Positions 9,592 through 18,877 of a stretch of DNA of 64,000 nucleotides are shown piece after piece. Each line of letters begins with the position of its first letter. Position 1 is the first letter of the stretch. The position numbers and the translations under genes were made by a program. The notes under the pieces were generated by a model. The model saw nothing but the letters and a program-made list of their open reading frames with translations, was not told where the DNA came from and did no database searches. The DNA is from CAIVAT01 sp037137455 (GTDB lineage: Bacteria; Bacteroidota; Bacteroidia; Bacteroidales; FEN-979), in contig JBAXKG010000002.1 in the NCBI GenBank assembly GCA_037137455.1, positions 1-64,000 on the forward strand, read 5' to 3'.

Positions 9592-10278
9592 ATGGAAAAC
9601 ACACAAAGCAATGAAATCATTAATCAAAGTCAGTTGCCCGAGCCGACAGTATCTGGCTCATACGGACATGGCTGGGTAATATTGAAAAAGTACTTCCCGG
9701 AACTTTTACTGGTTTTACTTGTTCAAGTACTACTGTCGGCCCCCATGGGGTTCACTGGTATATTCTTTAATGTGCAATATGTAGGTACTTTCACAACCGG
9801 CTTGTTTAATTTTATTTATGGAATGCTGGTACTGATGCCTATAAGTTATGGTTCGGCCTGGGTGTATCTTAAAGCGGTACGTGGTGAACCTTTTCGAGTA
9901 CAGGATATGTTTTTTGCTTACCAATCGTTCGGGAACATCCTTTTGGCCAATGTCCTGGTTTTTTTAATTGTAGGGGCAGGTTTCATTATGTTATTCGTAC
10001 CGGGTATTATTTTTGCCTGCAAACTTTCCTTTGTGCCTTATCTGGTGATGGACGAAAAGATGGAGGCCGTGGATGCTGTGAGGAAAAGCTGGAAAATGAC
10101 AAAGGGGCATACGGGTACTATTTTCCTGATGGGGATCGTTGCTTTCATTGTGGGATTGTGCGGTTTGATATGTTTTGTTATTGGGATTATTCCTGCCGTT
10201 ATTTGGATCAGCCTTGCCTTTGCAGGTATTTACATGGTGGTTTCCGGAAGGGCAAAAGAAGTAAAAAGCGTCTCCTGA
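9592..10278 (+). CDS. Polytopic membrane protein, DUF975/YciC-like
   Basis: 228 residues with about five or six hydrophobic segments and a repeated amphipathic pattern. The stretch FVPGIIFACKLSFVPYLVMDEK followed by AVRKSWKMTKGH is typical of the DUF975/glycerophosphodiesterase-membrane-domain superfamily, in which a polar S-W-x-x-T loop follows a helix. Function is unknown. It lies 35 bp after the preceding gene on the same strand and ends at a strong bidirectional terminator. Confidence 0.65.
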   Translation: MENTQSNEIINQSQLPEPTVSGSYGHGWVILKKYFPELLLVLLVQVLLSAPMGFTGIFFNVQYVGTFTTGLFNFIYGMLVLMPISYGSAWVYLKAVRGEPFRVQDMFFAYQSFGNILLANVLVFLIVGAGFIMLFVPGIIFACKLSFVPYLVMDEKMEAVDAVRKSWKMTKGHTGTIFLMGIVAFIVGLCGLICFVIGIIPAVIWISLAFAGIYMVVSGRAKEVKSVS

Positions 10279-10315
10279 TGTAACAAAACAGTCCGGTTTG
10301 TATCCAAATAGATGC

Positions 10316-10358
10316 AAAAAAAGAGGCTGTTTCATTTTGACCGAAACAGCCTCTTTTT
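10316..10358. terminator. Bidirectional intrinsic terminator
   Basis: A 13-15 bp perfect stem (AAAGAGGCTGTTTC pairing with GAAACAGCCTCTTT) with a 9-base loop is flanked by A-runs on the left and T-runs on the right. It separates the converging membrane-protein gene and S46 peptidase gene and would work in both directions. Confidence 0.92.
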
Positions 10359-10373
10359 GTATGAAAAGATCTA

Positions 10374-12569
10374 TTATTTTACCAGGGTCAATTCATTTAT
10401 CAGGTTGGTGGCGCCTGCAAATTTATCGATGATAAACAAAACATAGCGGATATCGACGTTGATGGTGCGCTGCATATCGGGTTCAAACAGAATGTCGCCG
10501 CTCATGGCTTCCCAGTTGCCATCGAATGCAAGTCCAATGAGTTGCCCGTCGCCATTGATTACCGGGCTTCCTGAATTTCCGCCTGTGATATCGTTCGTGG
10601 TAAGAAAACAAACAACCATTTCGCCGTTTTCGCCATACTGGCCATAGTCTTTGGCCTGATAGAGTTCTTTCAATTTCTTTTCAACAATGAACTCATCATT
10701 TGCAGGATCTTCCTTTTGCATAACGCCCTTCAGGGTGGTTGCATAGTCGTAGAGAACGGCATCGGCCGGATAATAATCAAGCACGCTGCCATAGGTCATG
10801 CGCATCGTTGAGTTGGCATCGGGGTATTTCACCAGCTTTGGGTCCATTTCGCGGAGACCTGCAATAAACAACCTGTTTGCCACAGCAACATTTCCTCTTG
10901 CTGTTCCATAGGCAGCAGCGTTCTTGCCCCTGGCTTCCTGCATTGAACTGGAAAGTTTCCAGCCCAGGTCTTTTTTAAATATTTTCAGATTGGGTTTATC
11001 AATGAATTTGTTGGCATTTTCAGGAGTGGCAAACACAGAGGTTGCATATACGGCATCGGCGAAAGCCGTGAAATCATTGTTATAATCTTTTTCGATCGTT
11101 GTAAATATATCCGGCAGCTCGGCTTTGGAAACATCTGTTGAATACATCCGAAGCATTTCGGCAAGCGTCTTCTTTGAAATGGTTTGGTCGTATTCCTTAA
11201 ATTGATCTTTAACAGCTTTTTTTAATCCATCCTGAGCCTCTTTTATCGCACCTTTGTTTTTCTTTTCAAGCGCTACTTTCAGTCCATCAAATTGAGATGC
11301 CATTTTCACCACATCAAGGCTCATCCCGGCAAGATTGGTATAGAAGTATGGAATAGCAATTTTTTTCATCCCGGCATAGTTTGTTTGCAGGTCGTCAAGT
11401 ACCTTTCCATATTTTTTCTGTAAGAGAGGATCTTTGCTGTACCATGTAATGAAATCACTTTCAATTATTTTTTTCTTATCTTCCACTTTATTGCGGACAA
11501 CCATTCGGGATTGACCGATGAAATTTTTCCATGTATTTGCAATGCCCGCATAGTCGGCAGCATAGGCAATTTTCACAGTTTTATCAACATCCATCCGCTC
11601 TTTCATTATCTCCAGTTCTTTTCCAAAAAGCTTGATCAGGGTCGGGTAGAATACACTGAGATTATATTCAATACCATAGGAAGTTATATAACGAGTTGTT
11701 GTTCCCGGGTATCCCCAGATCATGGTGAAATCATTCTTTTTAATGCCTTTAAGACTAATAGGCAGATGGTATGCTGGCTTAAGTGGGATATTCTTTTCTG
11801 AATATTTTGCGGGGTTTCCATCGGGATCGGTATAAATACGAAAGATGGTAAAATCTCCAGTATGGCGGGGCCACATCCAGTTATCGGTATCGCCGCCAAA
11901 TTTTCCGATTGATGAGGGTGGAGCTCCAGCCAACCGAACGTCCTTGTATGTTTTAAAAACAAAAAGGTAATATTCGTTCCCGCCATAAAATGGTTTTACT
12001 GTTGCTTCAAACTTACCGCCTTCTTCTGCTCTTTTCTTAATCCTGTTCGATATTTCCTTTACCTTGCTGGCACGGTCGGTCTCTTTGAGCGTATCGGAAA
12101 GAAAAGGCATAATTGAATCGGTCATATTCTCAATACGTTGCAGAAATGATGCACACATGGCTTCATTTGACAACTCTTCGCTCATCGATTTTGCCCAGAA
12201 ACCGTTAGTAAGATAATCATGCTCAGGGGTGCTGTGATTCTGTACGGAGCCATATCCACAATGATGATTGGTAAAAATTAACCCCTGTGCAGATACCAAT
12301 TCTGCTGTACAAAAGAAACCACCCCCTCCGCCATTTGCAGATAACCCAACAATTGCATCTTTTAAACTGTTGTTGTTGATGCTATAGAGCTCATCGGCCG
12401 TAAGGTGAAGTCCCATTTTTTGCATGTCGACATAATTCAACCGCTCGAGCAATAATGGAAGCCACATTCCCTCATCAGGCGGATTTTCGGAGTAACTGAA
12501 TGATCCGGTCGTCAAAAAAAGCATGATCGCGAGGATGGCAAGCTTCAATTTCAATGATATTGTTTTCAT
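10374..12569 (-). CDS. S46-family dipeptidyl peptidase, DPP7-like
   Basis: An exported serine exopeptidase that releases dipeptides from oligopeptides in the periplasm. From the ATG at 12569 the protein is 731 residues with a signal peptide, the catalytic His in TNHHCGYG (near residue 85), and the catalytic Ser in TGGNSGSPV near the C-terminus. The residue 18 positions after that Ser is Gly (in AFDGNWEAM). In the characterised Porphyromonas enzymes, Gly there marks DPP7 (hydrophobic P1) and Arg marks DPP11 (acidic P1), so this copy should be DPP7-like. A TTG at 12578 is an alternative start. Non-fermenting and proteolytic Bacteroidota rely on these enzymes for amino-acid nutrition. Confidence 0.92.
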   Translation of the reverse strand: MKTISLKLKLAILAIMLFLTTGSFSYSENPPDEGMWLPLLLERLNYVDMQKMGLHLTADELYSINNNSLKDAIVGLSANGGGGGFFCTAELVSAQGLIFTNHHCGYGSVQNHSTPEHDYLTNGFWAKSMSEELSNEAMCASFLQRIENMTDSIMPFLSDTLKETDRASKVKEISNRIKKRAEEGGKFEATVKPFYGGNEYYLFVFKTYKDVRLAGAPPSSIGKFGGDTDNWMWPRHTGDFTIFRIYTDPDGNPAKYSEKNIPLKPAYHLPISLKGIKKNDFTMIWGYPGTTTRYITSYGIEYNLSVFYPTLIKLFGKELEIMKERMDVDKTVKIAYAADYAGIANTWKNFIGQSRMVVRNKVEDKKKIIESDFITWYSKDPLLQKKYGKVLDDLQTNYAGMKKIAIPYFYTNLAGMSLDVVKMASQFDGLKVALEKKNKGAIKEAQDGLKKAVKDQFKEYDQTISKKTLAEMLRMYSTDVSKAELPDIFTTIEKDYNNDFTAFADAVYATSVFATPENANKFIDKPNLKIFKKDLGWKLSSSMQEARGKNAAAYGTARGNVAVANRLFIAGLREMDPKLVKYPDANSTMRMTYGSVLDYYPADAVLYDYATTLKGVMQKEDPANDEFIVEKKLKELYQAKDYGQYGENGEMVVCFLTTNDITGGNSGSPVINGDGQLIGLAFDGNWEAMSGDILFEPDMQRTINVDIRYVLFIIDKFAGATNLINELTLVK

Positions 12570-12796
12570 AAAAGTCAATTGTTAAAAATTTAGAATGATA
12601 ACTATGATTTTTCTTTTGTTTGGGGCTGATTAAAAACGGATTGCAATGATAGTGACTATTTCATTAAACATGCGTTTTTTTTGATAAACCGGCTAAATTC
12701 TCGATGATCGCTTTAATTTGGCAGCTGAAAAGATGGCCTCCTCATGGTTAAAAGAATGGCTTTCATCATGTTTTTCCTTGAGGACATCAAAAAAAA

Positions 12797-12827
12797 TTGA
12801 CAATTCCGAAATCATTGCCCACATTTG
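12797..12827 (+). promoter_or_regulatory. Probable promoter of LytS/LytTR pair 2
   Basis: TTG of a TTGACA sequence at 12797 and CACATTTG at 12820-12827 (one mismatch to TAnnTTTG) are spaced as expected for -33 and -7 elements. The ATG of the kinase follows 16 bp later, giving a very short leader. The rest of the 12570-12843 spacer shows no gene. Confidence 0.45.
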
Positions 12828-12843
12828 CTAAAAATTCATTTCG

Positions 12844-13896
12844 ATGAAACCCAGCGACCTTTTTCAAAAGAGAAACCGATACTTTTTAATTCAACATTTT
12901 CTTTTCTGGCTTATCAGTATAGTATTATTCACAGTTGTTCTTATTTACACCCGGGGTGATTTTAATTTTTATAGCATCACAGGCCGCAGAGCTGTCAGTA
13001 TTCTGATAACGACCGCCTTTTTGGCAATCTCGGTATATATTAACTTACTTTGGCTTATCCCATCGTTTTTCAATAAAAGGAAATTTCTTCTGTTTTTTGT
13101 ACTTGAACTGGCCAATATTCTTCTTTTCATATTATTAAATTATTATGTCACCTGTTTTTTTGAAGGAGGTTCGCATCCTAACTTTTTAGCAGAATTTATT
13201 GCAGAATTTATCCTGATTTTGTTATTCCTTATAGTTTCAACCTTGCTGAAATTCATGCGGGATTCAATTACTCTTCAGGATGTGGAGTTACGTATGAAAG
13301 AGGTTGAAAGGCAAAAAATCGAAGCCGAGCTCAGGGCGTTGAAGGCACAGGTCAACCCCCATTTCTTTTTCAATACCCTTAACAGCTTGTATTCCCTTAG
13401 TCTTGATAAGTCGGATAAAGCGCCTGAGTTGATTTTAAAACTGTCAGACCTTATGCGGTATGTCATATATGAATCAAAAGATGACCTGGTTCCGATAGGT
13501 AAGCAACTGGAATTTCTTCAAAGTTATGTTTATCTTGAAAGGCTTCGAACCGATGAGACTCTTCAGGTAAATTTTGAAGTCAAGGGCGCCAATTTTAATC
13601 ATAAAGTAGCCCCGCTACTGTATATTGCATTTATTGAAAACGCGTTCAAACACGGATCGAGGGCCAAAAAGGATCATCCATTCATTCATATTGTTTTTAA
13701 TCTGGAACACGAAGACAGGGTAGAGTTTACTATCGAAAATATGGTTGAGCGTTTCCCGGAGCAGAAATCTTCTGGCGGATTTGGATTAGCGAATGTTAAA
13801 AAGCTACTAGAATTACTATATCCAGACAAGCATGATTTAAAAATCACTGAATCGGCAAAATTATATCATGTGGGATTAACTATATTAGTTGCATGA
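12844..13896 (+). CDS. LytS-like sensor histidine kinase (pair 2)
   Basis: 350 residues with four hydrophobic segments in the first 140 (FLFWLISIVLFTVVLIYT, AVSILITTAFLAISVY, FLLFFVLELANILLF, FILILLFLIVSTL). A short coiled linker rich in E and K follows, then the histidine box QVNPHFFFNTLNS, N-box IENAFKHG and glycine box GGFGLANVKKLL. It is paralogous to the kinase at 7026-8051 on the other strand. It overlaps its LytTR partner by 4 bp. Its signal is unknown. Confidence 0.92.
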   Translation: MKPSDLFQKRNRYFLIQHFLFWLISIVLFTVVLIYTRGDFNFYSITGRRAVSILITTAFLAISVYINLLWLIPSFFNKRKFLLFFVLELANILLFILLNYYVTCFFEGGSHPNFLAEFIAEFILILLFLIVSTLLKFMRDSITLQDVELRMKEVERQKIEAELRALKAQVNPHFFFNTLNSLYSLSLDKSDKAPELILKLSDLMRYVIYESKDDLVPIGKQLEFLQSYVYLERLRTDETLQVNFEVKGANFNHKVAPLLYIAFIENAFKHGSRAKKDHPFIHIVFNLEHEDRVEFTIENMVERFPEQKSSGGFGLANVKKLLELLYPDKHDLKITESAKLYHVGLTILVA

Positions 13897-14609
13897 AAAT
13901 CCGATGTTTACTTGTAGATGACGAACCTTTGGCACAGCGTGTCATCGAGCGATATGCAGAGAATATTCCCTTTCTTGAAATTGTTGCAAAATGCAACAGT
14001 GCGATAGAAGCGATTGATGTGTTGCATAGTATGGAAACGGATCTGATTTTCCTCGATATCAACATGCCACGCTTAAGCGGCATCGATTTTCTTAAAACAT
14101 TAAAAAATCCGCCATTGGTAATAATTACAACGGCCTATGCAGAATTTGCCATACAGGGATATGAACTTGATGTTGTTGATTATCTGATGAAACCATTTGC
14201 CTTTGACCGTTTTTATAAGGCTATCCAGAAGGCAGAAGAGCTTATCAAAAGCAGGGAATTGCAGTCTTACGAAATAAAAGAGGTTGAAAGAGCAGATGAT
14301 TCGTTCATCTTTATTAAATCCAGTAAAAAAACCTATAAAGTCACCCTCGATAACATTCTTTATATCGAGGCGCTTGGAGACTATGTTAAGATTTTTACAA
14401 CCGACAAAATGATTGTCAGCTATCAATCGCTTAAAAACATTGAAAGATTGTTACCAAACAGATTGTTCCCGCGAATACATAAATCCTTTATTATTGCCTT
14501 GTCGCGGGTTGACTTAATTGAGGGGAATCATTTAAAAATAAACGACCGGATGATACCAATCGGAACGAATTATAAAACAGATTTTGAGCGACTTATTAAG
14601 TCAATTTAA
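13893..14609 (+). CDS. LytTR-family response regulator (pair 2)
   Basis: 238 residues. The receiver has D9-D10, phosphoacceptor D55 (LIFLDINM) and the conserved lysine in LMKPFAF. The LytTR domain (about 135-238) has the NILYIEALGDYVKI and RIHKSFIIALSRVD patterns. It starts inside the kinase stop codon (ATGA overlap). Together with pair 1 it brackets the S46 peptidase and the carboxypeptidase-regulatory protein. The downstream LysE gene is convergent. Confidence 0.92.
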   Translation: MKIRCLLVDDEPLAQRVIERYAENIPFLEIVAKCNSAIEAIDVLHSMETDLIFLDINMPRLSGIDFLKTLKNPPLVIITTAYAEFAIQGYELDVVDYLMKPFAFDRFYKAIQKAEELIKSRELQSYEIKEVERADDSFIFIKSSKKTYKVTLDNILYIEALGDYVKIFTTDKMIVSYQSLKNIERLLPNRLFPRIHKSFIIALSRVDLIEGNHLKINDRMIPIGTNYKTDFERLIKSI

Positions 14610-14631
14610 CCGAATACAAAAAGGTATTAAT

Positions 14632-15303
14632 TCAGGGTACCTGAAGCGACATGCCCCTGAAATATTCCAGAAGTGAGCCTGAGATAATGAAGGCCCCGAG
14701 GATAAAAAAAAGAAAGCCGACAATACGGTTCATCCAAAGTTTAACCTGAGGATTGCCGGCAATTTTAATCTTGTTGGCAAGCACCACCTTTAAAATATCA
14801 GTCATGAGGATCACTGACAGACTACCTGCAAAAAACAGCGCTACCGATTTTTGGTTTCCCCCGTACGTGGCATTTATTGCAAGCATAGAGGTAATCCAGA
14901 AGACCCATAGAAATGGATTGGCAAGGTTAAGGACAAATCCCTTAAAAAAGTAAGGAACGGGTCCCTTTTTCTTAACTTTAATTTCATTGATGGCTTCAAC
15001 CTGCTCGGTTTGAGGAACCCTCTTGAAAAAAGTATATATTCCGAAAATCGTCATCACGACACCTCCTGTGATGCCAAGCACAAGGTGATATTTCGGGTCG
15101 GTAATAATCTGGGCTGCCCCGAAATATAATGCGACTACCAGTGCAAGGTCGCTTGTAAATATCCCGGCGGCAAGAAATATTCCGGTTTTAACTCCATGTT
15201 TAATGCTAGTTTGCAGCAAGGCAAACAAACCGGGGCCGAGTGAAATAGCAACAGTAAAGCCTAATATGAAGCCTTCAAATAATGGATGTAATACAGGACT
15301 CAA
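14632..15303 (-). CDS. LysE/RhtB-family amino-acid exporter
   Basis: 223 residues with about six membrane segments and the LysE N-terminal pattern GFILGFTVAISLGPGLFALLQ. A cytoplasmic loop rich in charge (EQVEAINEIKVKKKG) sits in the middle. LysE-type carriers export amino acids or small amino-acid derivatives. It reads from a TTG that overlaps the stop of the GH3-like gene by 4 bp (TTGA); there is no in-frame ATG nearby, so translation is probably coupled to the upstream gene. The pairing suggests that the GH3 product or its amino-acid substrate is exported (inference). Confidence 0.85.
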   Translation of the reverse strand: MSPVLHPLFEGFILGFTVAISLGPGLFALLQTSIKHGVKTGIFLAAGIFTSDLALVVALYFGAAQIITDPKYHLVLGITGGVVMTIFGIYTFFKRVPQTEQVEAINEIKVKKKGPVPYFFKGFVLNLANPFLWVFWITSMLAINATYGGNQKSVALFFAGSLSVILMTDILKVVLANKIKIAGNPQVKLWMNRIVGFLFFILGAFIISGSLLEYFRGMSLQVP

Positions 15304-16865
15304 TTATTCGGATGATTTTTATATAAATTTATATGTGCAATCCATTGTTCCAACTGACTGTTTTTGATAACCCTGGGAAATTTATTTGCACCCCCCTCTT
15401 TGCCCCGTACCTTCATCCAGTCGTAAAACACCTGCAAAGGTAATACTTCTACAGAAACGTTTTTAATGGCTTCAATTCGTTCGACCCTATAATCATCATT
15501 CAGAATTTTAAGATATTCGTCGAGTTTATTTGCTGCGAGAAAAGGATCGACATTGTCATCGGTACCAAGGTACCATTGATGGGCAAAAAGGTTACCATAT
15601 CTGATGCCTGTGATAGTGAATTCGTTAATCTTCACATTGTACTCGTCCTGAAACATCCGGATAGCCCGATTGAGGTTGTCTTGAGAAATGTGTTCCCCGC
15701 ATAGACTTATGAAATGTTTGGTACGCCCGGTCAGCATAATTTCGCTTCGTTCTTTGGAAATAAATTTTATAGTATCTCCGATAAGGTATCTCCATGCTCC
15801 AGCACAGGTTGATAACAAAAGAGCATATTCCCTTCCCTCCTCAACCTGACTTATGGTGATTGTTTCCGGATTTGCCCTCAGATCACCTTCGCTGTCAAAG
15901 TTGGTCTCATTGAAAGGAATAAATTCGTAATAAATGCCATTATCCAATACCATTTGCATGGTTTTATGGTTACCGGGCTGCTGAAAAGCGATATATCCTT
16001 CAGAAGCGAGATATGTTTCGTTGAATAGGATCGGGTGGTCAAGTAGTTTTTCAAAACTCCGGATATATGGTTCAAAGGAGACCCCGCTATGAACGTAAGC
16101 CGAAAGGTTGGGCCAGATATCATGAATGGTCCGGACTCCATAGAAATCGATGATTTTTTCAAGGATGATCTGGATCCATGCCGGCACGCCAACGATGATA
16201 CCGATGTCCCAGGCTTTTGCATTACGCACGATGTCGTTCAGTTTGACCGACCATTCCTGTTCCCTGGAAATGCGCCTTCCCGGCTTGTAGAAATGTTGAA
16301 ACCAAAACGGAATTGTGCTGGCAGTTATGCCCGACAGGTCGCCCTGGTAATAGGTGCCGTTGTATCGCAAATGGGTGCTGCCCCCAATCATTAAAATACC
16401 CTTCTCATAAAATTCATCGGGAAAGTCATATTTAGTGGCAGAAACCAATTGGCGGATGCTTGCCTTCTGGATAGCGTGCAACATGTCGGCAGTAACGGGG
16501 ATGTGTTTGGAAGAGGCCTCAGAAGTGCCGGAAGTCAAAGCGAAATACTTCACCCTTCCCGGCCATGCAACAAAAGGTTCGCCATTAAGACTTCGGTACC
16601 ACCAATTTTTAAACATGGAGCTGTAGTCGTGAACCGGAACCAAGTCGCTGAATTGCTTGTTGATATCATGACGCCCGATTATCCTGGCGAAATCATAATA
16701 CTCTCCAAATGCAGTATTCTGGGCTTTAACCAGTAGTTTTTTCAGTACCTTTTCCTGTTCAGCCACCGGGTCGACACTGAGAATATCGATTGGAAACTGA
16801 CGAAGTTCATAGGCTTTTCTGATCAGAGACCCTAGAAGTGGCATTTGGAATATGGAATTGAACAA
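15300..16865 (-). CDS. GH3-family acyl-acid amido synthetase-like protein
   Basis: The 521-residue protein matches the GH3 family of the ANL (adenylate-forming) superfamily: the ATP-binding loop ALTSGTSEASSKHIPVT (near residue 110), a middle region with NETYLASEGYIAFQQ, and a GYR-like lid segment with LTGRTKHFISLCGEH. Plant GH3 enzymes conjugate amino acids to acyl acids through an acyl-AMP; the bacterial members are largely uncharacterised. Start is either TTG at 16865 or ATG at 16844; the family usually has about seven residues before the later methionine, so I keep 16865. It is translationally coupled to a LysE exporter. Confidence 0.85.
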   Translation of the reverse strand: MFNSIFQMPLLGSLIRKAYELRQFPIDILSVDPVAEQEKVLKKLLVKAQNTAFGEYYDFARIIGRHDINKQFSDLVPVHDYSSMFKNWWYRSLNGEPFVAWPGRVKYFALTSGTSEASSKHIPVTADMLHAIQKASIRQLVSATKYDFPDEFYEKGILMIGGSTHLRYNGTYYQGDLSGITASTIPFWFQHFYKPGRRISREQEWSVKLNDIVRNAKAWDIGIIVGVPAWIQIILEKIIDFYGVRTIHDIWPNLSAYVHSGVSFEPYIRSFEKLLDHPILFNETYLASEGYIAFQQPGNHKTMQMVLDNGIYYEFIPFNETNFDSEGDLRANPETITISQVEEGREYALLLSTCAGAWRYLIGDTIKFISKERSEIMLTGRTKHFISLCGEHISQDNLNRAIRMFQDEYNVKINEFTITGIRYGNLFAHQWYLGTDDNVDPFLAANKLDEYLKILNDDYRVERIEAIKNVSVEVLPLQVFYDWMKVRGKEGGANKFPRVIKNSQLEQWIAHINLYKNHPNN

Positions 16866-16919
16866 ATAAGAAGGTAAAATTATGAAAAAATGTGTACTTT
16901 CGATTTTTATCCTGGAGTT

Positions 16920-17987
16920 ATGTCAAAACCGGTAAAAATTATTGTCTGGCTTTTGGGGATATTCATTGGACTTCCTGTTCTTTTGGCCGTTAGCTTCATT
17001 TGCTATCTGTCATTTACTGCTTTTTCGCCTGTATTGAAATCAAAGATGAAAATTGATGGAAATGGGAGCCCTTTCGACCAGTCGAAGAGGGAATTCACTT
17101 TTTTTACCTGGAATATTGGGTATGCCGGACTAGGAAGGGAGATGGATTTTTTTTATGATGGCGGTAAACTTTCCAGGCCTTCAAAGGCACAATTCAGAGA
17201 ATACTTTCAGGGAATTCAAAAGGGTATTAAGGCGAGTGAAGGCACTGACTTTATTTTCCTTCAGGAGTTAGATGTATTCTCGAAAAGAGCCTGGTACCAG
17301 AATGAATACATGGGAGTATCTGCGTTGCTGACAAAATATTTTCACGTTTTTGCGCTCAATTATGATTGCAGGTTTGTTCCACTTCCATTATCAGATCCCA
17401 TGGGAAGGGTGAAAGGTGGTCTCGCGACCTTTTCTTCGGTACAACCTGATGCCGCGACTGTTCAATACTATGAATCTAATTTTCCCTGGCCGACACAATT
17501 GGTAATGTTAAAACGATGTTATATGCTTTTTCGGTTCAGGCTCGATAACGGTAAAGAACTTATAATCGTGAATCTTCATAATTCAGCGTATGATTCGACA
17601 GGAGCTTTGCGTCAAAGGGAACTCTTTATTCTTGATTCGGTATTAACCAGCGAATACAGACAAGGTAATTATGTAATTGCAGGAGGCGATTGGAATAACA
17701 ATCCTAATGGGTTCAATATTGAAGCGATTCATCAGGGCGATCGGGCTACCACAATTGATCCCCCGATTCCGGATAAATTTTTCAAAGATTGGTCTTTTGT
17801 TTATGACTCCCTGACCCCATCAAATCGCTTCACCGACATTCCCTATGAGAAAGGAGTGACACGCACGACCATTATTGATTTCTTCGTGGTTTCGCCCAAT
17901 GTTGAGACCAAAAACATTCGTACGGTACCGATGGGGTTCAAATATTCTGATCATGAACCGGTGGTGATGGGAGTAAGGCTGAGATAA
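16920..17987 (+). CDS. Membrane-anchored endonuclease/exonuclease/phosphatase (EEP) family protein
   Basis: 355 residues from the ATG at 16920. There is a membrane anchor (about residues 7-30), then an EEP fold: TWNIGY near the start of the domain, FIFLQELDVF with the catalytic Glu, NLHNSAYDS, AGGDWNNNP and the C-terminal SDHEPVVMGV with the catalytic Asp-His. Members hydrolyse phosphodiester or phosphomonoester bonds in nucleic acids, lipids or nucleotides; the substrate cannot be told. The frame opens at 16890, but MSKPVKIIVWLL is the natural start. It is divergent from GH3. Confidence 0.85.
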   Translation: MSKPVKIIVWLLGIFIGLPVLLAVSFICYLSFTAFSPVLKSKMKIDGNGSPFDQSKREFTFFTWNIGYAGLGREMDFFYDGGKLSRPSKAQFREYFQGIQKGIKASEGTDFIFLQELDVFSKRAWYQNEYMGVSALLTKYFHVFALNYDCRFVPLPLSDPMGRVKGGLATFSSVQPDAATVQYYESNFPWPTQLVMLKRCYMLFRFRLDNGKELIIVNLHNSAYDSTGALRQRELFILDSVLTSEYRQGNYVIAGGDWNNNPNGFNIEAIHQGDRATTIDPPIPDKFFKDWSFVYDSLTPSNRFTDIPYEKGVTRTTIIDFFVVSPNVETKNIRTVPMGFKYSDHEPVVMGVRLR

Positions 17988-18001
17988 AATAATTTAGTGT
18001 T

Positions 18002-18877
18002 ATGAAAGGTAAAATTTCTAAAATGAGTTCCCTGATGGAGCATTTGCTGCAAGAATTTCAAACGGCTTCGAAAACGACAGTCAAGCAGCGGATCTCTCAT
18101 GGCAATGTGCGGGTTAACGGGAAAATGGTTACAAACCCGGCAATTATTCTTAAGGAGGGAGATGTTGTTGAATACATCAAACAATCGATTAAGATAAATA
18201 AGGTCAAATCTCCGTACCAGGTTCTTTTTGAGGACGATGCAATTTTGGTGGCGGTGAAGCCCGCCGGTTTGCTTACGATTGGCGACAGAGGGCTTGGGGG
18301 CACTTCGTTTTATCAGCAGATGCAGGCATATGTAAAAGAAAATTCGAAAGGGAAAGAGCGCCTTTTTGTGGTTCACCGACTCGACCGGGAGGTTTCGGGA
18401 ATCCTGCTTTTTGCAAAAAGTGAATTACTCCAGGAGGAGATCAAGAAGCATTGGATGGACACAAAGAAACTTTACTATGCGCTGGTTGAAGGTCAACCAA
18501 AAGACGACAAAGGGACAATTCGCAGCTGGTTAGTTGAAGGACACGATCAACGGGTATATTCAGTAAATGTTCAGGAAGGCGCCAAACTCGGCATCACTCA
18601 TTACCGGGTAATGGACCGTACGCCTGATTACGCGCTGCTTGAGGTTGAACTGGAAACCGGCCGTAAGAATCAGATCCGGGTGCATTTGTCGGAGATGGAT
18701 TGCCCGGTCGTGGGCGACCGGCGTTATGGCGCCGATTCACGGTATGAACGCCGGATAAGGCTACATGCCTTCTATCTTTCAATCCGCCATCCCGTGACGG
18801 GGAAACTCATCGATTTTAAAAGCAAAATGCCAAAGGGATTCCTTGAGTTGAAACCTGGTGATGAGAAGTATAAATAG
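18002..18877 (+). CDS. RluA-family pseudouridine synthase with S4 domain
   Basis: A stand-alone RNA pseudouridine synthase of 291 residues. An N-terminal S4 RNA-binding domain (about 10-65, VKQRISHGNVRVNGK) is followed by the RluA catalytic domain with HRLDREVSG, where the Asp is the nucleophile, and GRKNQIRVHLS. Likely rRNA or tRNA target, in the RluC/RluD group; the exact site is not predictable. It follows the EEP gene by 14 bp. Its stop codon directly abuts the stop codon of the convergent methyltransferase. Confidence 0.88.
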   Translation: MKGKISKMSSLMEHLLQEFQTASKTTVKQRISHGNVRVNGKMVTNPAIILKEGDVVEYIKQSIKINKVKSPYQVLFEDDAILVAVKPAGLLTIGDRGLGGTSFYQQMQAYVKENSKGKERLFVVHRLDREVSGILLFAKSELLQEEIKKHWMDTKKLYYALVEGQPKDDKGTIRSWLVEGHDQRVYSVNVQEGAKLGITHYRVMDRTPDYALLEVELETGRKNQIRVHLSEMDCPVVGDRRYGADSRYERRIRLHAFYLSIRHPVTGKLIDFKSKMPKGFLELKPGDEKYK

